Assembly: GCF_021341785.1 (NCBI RefSeq)
Contig: NZ_JAJTTF010000009.1
Span: 98,045 to 162,044, forward strand
Direction: 5' to 3'
From: Microbacterium sp. Au-Mic1
GTDB taxonomy: Bacteria; Actinomycetota; Actinomycetes; Actinomycetales; Microbacteriaceae
Length of the DNA: 64,000 nt
Positions 58,552 to 64,000 of the stretch are shown here, one piece after another. Position 1 is the first letter of the stretch; each line of letters begins with the position of its first letter. Under the pieces are notes generated by a model. It worked only from the letters and a program-made list of their open reading frames with translations. It had not been told where the DNA came from and did not search any database. The translations under genes and the position numbers were made by a program.

Positions 58552-59469
58552 ATGACCCTTCTCGCCCCGGACAGGACGCCGACCGGCGGCTCGGTGCGGG
58601 GTGCGGTCACGCCTACCGGCGGCGCGGTCGAAGCACTTCTCTCGGCCGTCGACGTGCGGCCGAGGCGGCAGGTGCGGATCGCACCGGATCCGGCGGAGAC
58701 CATCGCGCTCGACCGAGATGCGCTGTCGATCGTGTACGTCATCGACGGCGCCGTGCACACCCGCTGCGGCGACAAGCCGATGTCCCTCGCCCGGGGCGAC
58801 GCGATGTTGACTCCTGGACGGGTGCCGATGTCGGTGAAGACGGATCCGGGCACCCGGCTCCTCGTCTCCACTCTCACCCTGGTGCCGCACGCGGCGCACA
58901 TCGCGAACGCGCTGCCCGACGTGGCGCTGGTGCGCGACTTCGCCCACCATGAGCCGGCCGCGGCCGCACTGGCCGCCCAGGTCGGACTCGACCTCACGGC
59001 CCTGCCCGTCGACGCCGCGGCCCTCGAAGCCGCCGGCCGCGACGGCGACGCCGTGATCTGCCGCATGATGGCGAACACCGTGCTCGCGTCCGTGATCCGC
59101 GCCTGGGCCGCGCACGGCTGCGCCCCCGCGGGCTGGCCGGCGCGCACGAGCGACCCCTTCCTCGAGAAGGTGATCGAGGCGATCCACGCCGCACCCGGCA
59201 ACGATTGGAGCGTCGAGGGCCTCGCCAGCGTCGGAGCCATGTCCCGGACCGTGTTCGCGGAGCGCTTCCGCGCCGCTTTCGGCACCTCGCCCGCGAGCTA
59301 CGTGACCGAGGTGCGCATCCGCGCCGCGCAGGATCGGCTCGTGCTGGGCTGCCTCGTCAGCGAGATCTCCCGCGACCTCGGCTACAGCTCGGACGAGGGC
59401 TTCAGCCGCGCCTTCCGCCGCCGCACCGGGCAGACCCCGACGGCGTGGCGCGAGGCCCGCACCGCCTGA
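58552..59469 (+). CDS. AraC family transcriptional regulator, 305 aa
   Basis: An N-terminal cupin-type sensor (about 25-130: DRDALSIVYVIDGAVHTRCGDKPMSLARGDAMLTPGR) and a C-terminal double HTH (about 205-300: VEGLASVGAMSRTVFAERFRAAFGTSPASYVTEVRIRAAQDRL ... EISRDLGYSSDEGFSRAFRRRTGQTPTAWRE). Target genes are not evident; no obvious adjacent partner. Confidence 0.87.
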   Translation: MTLLAPDRTPTGGSVRGAVTPTGGAVEALLSAVDVRPRRQVRIAPDPAETIALDRDALSIVYVIDGAVHTRCGDKPMSLARGDAMLTPGRVPMSVKTDPGTRLLVSTLTLVPHAAHIANALPDVALVRDFAHHEPAAAALAAQVGLDLTALPVDAAALEAAGRDGDAVICRMMANTVLASVIRAWAAHGCAPAGWPARTSDPFLEKVIEAIHAAPGNDWSVEGLASVGAMSRTVFAERFRAAFGTSPASYVTEVRIRAAQDRLVLGCLVSEISRDLGYSSDEGFSRAFRRRTGQTPTAWREARTA

Positions 59470-59491
59470 CGCCAGCAGGAGACCGTAGCCG

Positions 59492-59932
59492 CTATTCCTC
59501 CCGGAGGGCCCGGATCATGCCCCGGAGGCTCCGGAACGCGTCGAGGCGCTCACTCTCACTCATGCCGCCCGTCATGCGGAGCTCGACGGAGCGGACTGCC
59601 GCGCTGGCCTCCTCGAGATGCGCCTGACCCAGCGCGGTGAGCCTGGTCGGCAGCGCCTTGCCTACGGGCGGCTGAGCCGTGCGCGTCACGATCCCGTCGC
59701 GTTCGAGCGACTGAAGCAACACGTTCATCGTCTGGCGCGTCACGAACGCTCCGCGTGCGAGCTCCGAGTTCGACAGGCCGGGGCGCTGAGCGAGCAGTTC
59801 CAGACAGGAGTAGTGGGTGATGGTCATGCCGAGCGGGCGCAGCACCTCTTCCATGGCGGCACGCAGCGCGCTCGCCGCTTCTTTCAGCAGGTAACCGAGC
59901 GACGTCTCCAGATCGATGCCGTCTTGACGCAT
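59492..59932 (-). CDS. MarR family transcriptional regulator, 146 aa
   Basis: A complete MarR protein: dimer helix at start (LGYLLKEAASALRAAMEEVLRPLGMTITHYSCLELLAQRPGLSNSELARGAFVTRQTMNVLLQSLERDGIVTR) with the wing PVGKALPTRLTALG. Divergent from a VOC gene over two operator palindromes; the first overlaps its own start codon. Likely represses both. Confidence 0.87.
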   Translation of the reverse strand: MRQDGIDLETSLGYLLKEAASALRAAMEEVLRPLGMTITHYSCLELLAQRPGLSNSELARGAFVTRQTMNVLLQSLERDGIVTRTAQPPVGKALPTRLTALGQAHLEEASAAVRSVELRMTGGMSESERLDAFRSLRGMIRALREE

Positions 59933-59973
59933 GTCAGAAGTCTGACATACGATCTCATGTCAGATAACTGACA
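59932..59973. promoter_or_regulatory. Twin MarR operators
   Basis: TGTCAGA-AG-TCTGACA (59932-59947) and TGTCAG-ATAA-CTGACA (59958-59973), 26 bp centre-to-centre, between the MarR and VOC genes. Confidence 0.75.
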
Positions 59974-59993
59974 CAGAGATTCAAGGAGACACC

Positions 59994-60362
59994 ATGCCTG
60001 CCATCGGCCCCGACTTCCTCTCACTCCAGGTCCGCGACCTCGATGCATCCCAGGCGTTCTACGAGCACTACCTCGGCCTGGTGCGGTCGACCGCCGGCCC
60101 GGCCCATGCGGTCGTCTTCGAGACGACGCCCGTCCCGTTCGCGCTGCGCGACCTGGTCGAGGGAACCGACCTGGACGCCGCGGCCTCACCCGGGCTCGGC
60201 GTCGCGATGTGGTTCCGCGCCACCGGGGTCCAGGCGATCCACGATGCTCTCGCCGCCGACGGTCATCGCATCGTCATCGCGCCGTTCGACGGACCGTTCG
60301 GGCGGACATTCGCCTTCGCCGATCCGGACGGCTACACGATCACGCTGCACGATCGCGCCTGA
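59994..60362 (+). CDS. VOC superfamily (glyoxalase-like) protein, 122 aa
   Basis: Two VOC half-motifs: FLSLQVRDLDASQAFYEHYLGLVRS and the end IAPFDGPFGRTFAFADPDGYTITLHD. AAGGAG precedes the ATG. Proposed target of the divergent MarR. Possibly handles an electrophile or a quinone/aromatic compound; not determinable. Confidence 0.82.
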   Translation: MPAIGPDFLSLQVRDLDASQAFYEHYLGLVRSTAGPAHAVVFETTPVPFALRDLVEGTDLDAAASPGLGVAMWFRATGVQAIHDALAADGHRIVIAPFDGPFGRTFAFADPDGYTITLHDRA

Positions 60363-60379
60363 CGACGGCGACTGTTGCC

Positions 60380-60445
60380 CGGGAAACCGGACTCAGCACG
60401 AAACACCATCACGGGCGTGGTTTCTCGTGCTGGATCCGGTTCCCG
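60380..60445. terminator. Long imperfect hairpin between convergent genes
   Basis: CGGGAAACCGG and CAGCACGA on the left pair with TCGTGCTG and CCGGTTCCCG on the right. It lies between the VOC gene and the convergent MFS gene and can terminate both. Confidence 0.65.
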
Positions 60446-60474
60446 CGGCGCTGTCACGGCGCGAGAACGTCCGC

Positions 60475-61689
60475 TCAGCGATCCGCGCGAGCGCTGATCC
60501 TGCTCGAGAACCCGAACAGCAGCGCCCCGACGACCAGCACGGCCGCGCCGATCACGTAGACCTGGGCGATCCCGATGCCGTCCACCAGCAGGCCGCCGAC
60601 GCCCGCGGCGGTCATGATCGCCGCCTGGAACCCCATGACCACCAGGCTTCCGCCCGCCTCGAGCCGGTCAGGCATGCGGTGCCCGATCCAGGTGTTCACG
60701 ATCAGGAGCCACGAGGCGAAGAAGAAGCCCCACACGAACGCGACCACGCCGATCGCCCAGAGGGATCCGACCATCGCGTTCATCAGCAGCACGACACCGG
60801 CGATCACCAGCGGCGTGATCACCGCGAGCGTGCGGTAGCTGCGGTCGACGATGACGCCGATCGCGATGTTGCCGATGAAACCGCCGATGCCGAACAGCGC
60901 GAGCAGCAGGATGATCGTGCCCTCGGTGATCGCGGCGCCGCCCTCGTGCACGCGCTCGAGCGCGACCCGGATGTAGGTGTAGGCGAGGAAGTGCCCGAGC
61001 ACGACCAGCACATGGCCGACCACGCCCAGGCCGATGCCCCGCCGACGGAACGTCTCGACCAGGGTGGACAGTCGCGCGGCCCCCTCGGCGGGCACGCTCG
61101 GCAGCAGGATCCGCAGCAGCACGGCGAGGACGGCGCTGGCCACGGCCGCGATCCCGAACACGCCGCGCCAGTCGAGCACCTGGCTGAGCAGCACGCCCGC
61201 CGGCACACCCGCCACGGTCGCGAGGGAGACCCCGGCCGAGTTGAACATCATCGCCCGGCCCAGACGCTCGGGCCCGGCGATCCGGGCCGCGACCGTGACC
61301 GACATCGACCAGAAGCCGCTCAGCGCGGCGCCCAGCAGCACGCGTGCGACGAGCAGCAGGGGCAGGTTCGGGGCGATCGCGACGATCAGGTTGGAGACGG
61401 CCGCGCCGATCGCCATCCACACCAGCAGCGAGCGGCGGTCCAGGCGCGGCAGCATGAGGCCGATGGTCGGCGCCACGATGAGTCCCGCGAGCGCTGTCAC
61501 GGTGACCATCTGCCCGGCCTGGCCCGGGGTGACACCGATCTCCGCCGCGATGTCGGTGAGCAGACCACCGGGGAGGAACTCCGCGGTGACGAGCAGGAAC
61601 GCGGTCGCCATCATGGCGAGCAGGGCGCCGTAGTTCAGCCGGCGCGGGGCTGCGGCCTCGACCGTGGGGACAGGGGCGGTGGTGGTCAT
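60475..61689 (-). CDS. MFS transporter, DHA1 (AraJ/SotB-like) family, 404 aa
   Basis: Twelve helices; motif LATAEFLPGGLLTDIAAEIGVTPGQAG-like region FLLVTAEFLPGGLLTDIAAEIGVTP near the N-terminus and MLPRLDRRSLL in loop 2-3 place it in the sugar-efflux/drug:H+ antiporter DHA1 group, with GVIVDRSYRTL in the second half. Exported compound unknown. Start ATG 61689 fits the family; the Shine-Dalgarno is weak. Confidence 0.82.
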   Translation of the reverse strand: MTTTAPVPTVEAAAPRRLNYGALLAMMATAFLLVTAEFLPGGLLTDIAAEIGVTPGQAGQMVTVTALAGLIVAPTIGLMLPRLDRRSLLVWMAIGAAVSNLIVAIAPNLPLLLVARVLLGAALSGFWSMSVTVAARIAGPERLGRAMMFNSAGVSLATVAGVPAGVLLSQVLDWRGVFGIAAVASAVLAVLLRILLPSVPAEGAARLSTLVETFRRRGIGLGVVGHVLVVLGHFLAYTYIRVALERVHEGGAAITEGTIILLLALFGIGGFIGNIAIGVIVDRSYRTLAVITPLVIAGVVLLMNAMVGSLWAIGVVAFVWGFFFASWLLIVNTWIGHRMPDRLEAGGSLVVMGFQAAIMTAAGVGGLLVDGIGIAQVYVIGAAVLVVGALLFGFSSRISARADR

Positions 61690-61791
61690 GTTTCCAGACT
61701 GTCGCAGGAGGGGGATCCGCGCCCGACCGTGCGTCCGCCCGATCCGACCGATCGTCCGGATCGGATCCGTGCGCACCCGGTCTGGCGGAGA

Positions 61792-62571
61792 TCAGAGCGG
61801 CGGGAGCACCGCCGTCAGCGCGGCGGCGACCGGGAACGGCCACGCCGCGTTCGCGATGAGCACGGCGATCAGCACGACCGCACCGACCAGCAGCACCACG
61901 AGGATCAGGAACACCAGCGCCACCAGGCCGGGGTAGCCGCCTCTGCCCGCCTCGGGGGCCGACGGCGGAGGTCCTGGCCGCTCCGGCGGGAGCGCGGGAA
62001 GCGGGAGTCCGGTCGGCGGCACCGGATCGGCGTCGTGGGCGGAGACAACACCCGCGGGCGTCGGGTCGGCACGCGGGGGCTTGGCGTCGCGGCGGGAATC
62101 CCAGGTCTGCCTCACGGCGGCCGCCGGCGCCGACGGGTGCCCCGTCGCCTGCGCGGTGTCGGGTGCGGCGCCCGTGCCCGACCGGGCCTCGGAGGCCGGC
62201 TCGCCGAACAGCGCGGGGTCGGGATCCGCCAGGATCGCGGCGAGGCCCGGAGTCTCCTCCGCGGGCGCTGCCGCCTCAGGGCTGGCGAGCAGTCGCGCGA
62301 GCTCGGCGTCGTCCCGGGCGGGCGCGATCTCGGGGTCGGCGAGGATCCGCGCCAGCCCATCGCTCTCCACGGGCACAGGTGCCGGATCGGCATCACCAGG
62401 AAGCGGTGCCGGCTGCGGGAGCGACGTCGGATCGTCGGCACGCCCGGGCCCGGGCGCATCGGGGACGGGCTGCTCCGGGACGACGGACGAGGTCGGCGCG
62501 ACCGACGGAGTGGGCGGCGCGGGCGCGGCGGACGGCTCGTCCCGGGTCGGATCCGTCTCGTCCGCGGTCAT
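61792..62571 (-). CDS. Pro/Ala-rich protein with C-terminal membrane helices, 259 aa
   Basis: No family recognised. Residues 1-65 are Pro-rich; about 70-125 hold three related segments (LARILADPEIAP, LARLLASPEAAAP, LAAILADPDPALF) separated by acidic linkers; the end (about 210-259) is hydrophobic (LVALVFLILVVLLVGAVVLIAVLIA). Cytoplasmic disordered part anchored to the membrane is the simplest reading. It starts one nucleotide after the dcd stop, so it is cotranscribed with dcd. Confidence 0.65.
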   Translation of the reverse strand: MTADETDPTRDEPSAAPAPPTPSVAPTSSVVPEQPVPDAPGPGRADDPTSLPQPAPLPGDADPAPVPVESDGLARILADPEIAPARDDAELARLLASPEAAAPAEETPGLAAILADPDPALFGEPASEARSGTGAAPDTAQATGHPSAPAAAVRQTWDSRRDAKPPRADPTPAGVVSAHDADPVPPTGLPLPALPPERPGPPPSAPEAGRGGYPGLVALVFLILVVLLVGAVVLIAVLIANAAWPFPVAAALTAVLPPL

Positions 62572-62572
62572 G

Positions 62573-63178
62573 TCAGCCTCCGGTGGATCCCGCGTCGGTG
62601 ACTCCGACGTCGGTGCGATGGAAGTTCTGGAAGGAGCGGGACGCGGTCGGACCGCGCTGCCCCTGGTAGCGGTTGCCGTAGGGGCCGGATCCGTAGGGGT
62701 TCTCGGCCGGGGAGGACAGCTGGAAGAAGCACAACTGGCCGATCTTCATGCCCGGCCAGAGCTTGATCGGCAGGGTCGCCACGTTCGCGAGCTCGAGCGT
62801 GACATGCCCCGTGAAGCCGGGGTCGATGAAGCCGGCCGTCGAGTGCGTGATGAGCCCGAGGCGGCCCAGCGACGACTTGCCCTCGAGGCGCGCGGCCACG
62901 TCGTCCGAGAGCGAGACCTGCTCGAACGTGGCGCCGAGGGCGAACTCGCCGGGGTGCAGCACGAACGGCTCGTCAGGCTCGACCTCGATCAGCCTGGTCA
63001 GCTCGGGCTGGTCCTCGCCCGGGTCGATGAAGGGGTACTTGTGGTTGTCGAACAGCCGGAAGTACCGGTCCAGCCGCACATCGATGCTCGACGGCTGGAT
63101 CATCGACGGTTCGAGCGGATCCAGTCCGATCCGCCCCGCGTCGAGCCCCGCTCTGATGTCCCTGTCGCTCAGCAGCAC
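62573..63178 (-). CDS. dcd: dCTP deaminase
   Basis: 201 aa. [16 protein letters not shown] at the start, [21 protein letters not shown], the catalytic [33 protein letters not shown] (Ser/Arg/Glu) and [12 protein letters not shown], ending [11 protein letters not shown]. The THSTAG form, together with length, resembles actinobacterial bifunctional dCTP deaminase/dUTPase. GTG start at 63178. Confidence 0.93.
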   Translation of the reverse strand: MLLSDRDIRAGLDAGRIGLDPLEPSMIQPSSIDVRLDRYFRLFDNHKYPFIDPGEDQPELTRLIEVEPDEPFVLHPGEFALGATFEQVSLSDDVAARLEGKSSLGRLGLITHSTAGFIDPGFTGHVTLELANVATLPIKLWPGMKIGQLCFFQLSSPAENPYGSGPYGNRYQGQRGPTASRSFQNFHRTDVGVTDAGSTGG

Positions 63179-63200
63179 GGTTTCAGCGTAGTCGGTGCGG

Positions 63201-63896
63201 TCACTGCGGATCGGTCAGGCCGTTGCGGAAGGCGAACACGACCGCGAGGACGCGATCCCGCATGCCGAGCTTCTGCAGCACTCGGCCGACGTGGGTCTTG
63301 ACCGTCGACTCGCTGAGCCACAGCCTCTCCGCGATCTCGGCGTTGGACAGCCCCTGCACGAGCGCGTCGAAGACCTCGCGCTCCCGGTCGGTGAGCACCT
63401 GCAGCCGGGCGGCGGCGGCGCGACGGTCGTCCTCCTTCGCTCGACGCCCCGGCTCCTCCGCGGCGCGGGTGAGCGCGCCGAAGCGCCGCAGCAGCTCCGA
63501 TGTGACCCGCGGGGCGAGCACGGCGTCGCCGGCGGCGACAGCGCGGATCGCGGCGACGATGTCGTCGGCGTCCGAGTCCTTGAGCAGGAAGCCGCTGGCC
63601 CCGGCGTCGATCGCGCCGAACGCATAGGCATCGAGGTCGAAGGTCGTGAGCACGAGCACGCGGATCCCGCTGCCCGACGACACGAGTTCCCTGGTCGCCT
63701 CCAGGCCGTCCATGCGCGGCATCTGCACGTCCATGAGCACGACGTCGGGCCGGTGCACGGTCGCGAGCGCGACCGCCTCGATCCCGTCCTGCGCCTCCCC
63801 GACCACGTCGATGTCCGGCTGAGCGCCCAGCACCATCGCGAGACCGGCGCGGATCAGGGCCTGATCATCGGCGATGAGCACCCGCACCGCGGTCAT
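63201..63896 (-). CDS. LuxR/NarL-type response regulator
   Basis: 231 aa. Receiver domain with phospho-acceptor D56 ([15 protein letters not shown]), acidic pair D10-D11, LTTF and LLKDSD (Lys); C-terminal LuxR HTH ([48 protein letters not shown]). The ATG overlaps the histidine-kinase stop by 4 nt, so the two form a pair. Confidence 0.92.
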   Translation of the reverse strand: MTAVRVLIADDQALIRAGLAMVLGAQPDIDVVGEAQDGIEAVALATVHRPDVVLMDVQMPRMDGLEATRELVSSGSGIRVLVLTTFDLDAYAFGAIDAGASGFLLKDSDADDIVAAIRAVAAGDAVLAPRVTSELLRRFGALTRAAEEPGRRAKEDDRRAAAARLQVLTDREREVFDALVQGLSNAEIAERLWLSESTVKTHVGRVLQKLGMRDRVLAVVFAFRNGLTDPQ

Positions 63897-64000
63897 GACC
63901 CGCTCCTCGGCAGCGCCAGGCGCACGGCCCAGCCCCGCGACCCCGCCGGTCCGGCATCGAGCGCGCCGCCGTAGAGGGCGGCGCGCTCGCGCATGCCGAG
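63893..64000 (-). CDS. Sensor histidine kinase, C-terminal fragment (5' part outside window)
   Basis: 36 codons reading LGMRERAALYGGALDAGP then GWAVRLALP and stop. This is the end of the ATPase domain of NarL-type (HisKA_3) histidine kinases (GMRERA...GG.L.AGP). It precedes the response regulator with a 4-nt overlap. Confidence 0.8.
   Translation of the reverse strand, partial: LGMRERAALYGGALDAGPAGSRGWAVRLALPRSGS

Overview
The window is about 70% G+C, has dense, often 4-nt-overlapping operons and many leaderless starts, and carries HspR/HAIR heat-shock control, a SigK/RskA pair and FprA/FdxA-type redox partners. This fits an actinobacterium of the Microbacteriaceae, most likely Microbacterium. 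I see no tRNA, rRNA, CRISPR array, prophage or transposase.

Left part (1-27.1 kb). After a window-truncated secreted polysaccharide lyase (PL8), small metabolic genes and a DHFR-fold/TetR pair, positions 4265-13964 and 22386-26811 hold what I read as one dispersed D-arabinan utilisation system. It has two exported GH183 (DUF4185) endo-D-arabinanase-type proteins, one with a Sec-type signal plus a carbohydrate-binding domain and one with a Tat signal. It also has a carbohydrate ABC importer (binding lipoprotein and two permeases), cytoplasmic GH172 (DUF2961) and GH116 exo-glycosidases, a fucose/arabinose-isomerase-like enzyme, an FGGY kinase and a LacI regulator. Near-identical LacI-type operators (GAAATCGATTTC) sit inside the promoters of these units, so the parts are probably one regulon. 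Proposed flow: mycobacterial-type D-arabinan is cut outside the cell, D-arabino-oligosaccharides are imported, exo-enzymes release D-arabinose, and this becomes D-ribulose and then D-ribulose 5-phosphate. The four glycosidase families match, from memory, those reported to degrade mycobacterial arabinogalactan/lipoarabinomannan in Microbacterium arabinogalactanolyticum. The importer, isomerase, kinase and operator logic around them is the less described part. Between the two halves lie DoxX, an unusually asymmetric heterodimeric ABC exporter, and a SigK-RskA module next to a fasciclin lipoprotein and a molybdopterin oxidoreductase with SigK-like promoters.

Middle (27.2-41.1 kb). A VOC protein; the hspR/dnaJ/grpE/dnaK operon behind two HAIR boxes; a RIO-type kinase; and a hydantoin-type catabolic group (decarboxylase/racemase-fold enzyme, cyclic amidohydrolase, hydantoin racemase, GntR, MFS carrier) with TGGGATCCCA operators. 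DUF3817, a sirohydrochlorin chelatase and a secreted phosphoesterase-like protein follow.

Sulfur island (41.4-52.9 kb). A nearly uninterrupted overlapping operon: sulfite reductase, APS reductase, CysD, CysN, a NitT/TauT-type ABC importer, siroheme methyltransferase, FprA, ferredoxin FdxA and a thioredoxin-reductase-like flavoprotein. Intergenic palindromic repeats of two families have been absorbed in frame into the N-termini of two of its genes.

Right part (53-64 kb). A TOPRIM protein, an Atg22-like MFS protein, several regulator/target pairs with clear palindromic operators, a divergent pair of histidine-rich MarR-like regulators, a DHA1 MFS carrier, dCTP deaminase and a LuxR-type two-component system cut by the window edge. 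The palindrome GGATCC is about ten-fold over-represented (18 copies in the first 5 kb by eye).
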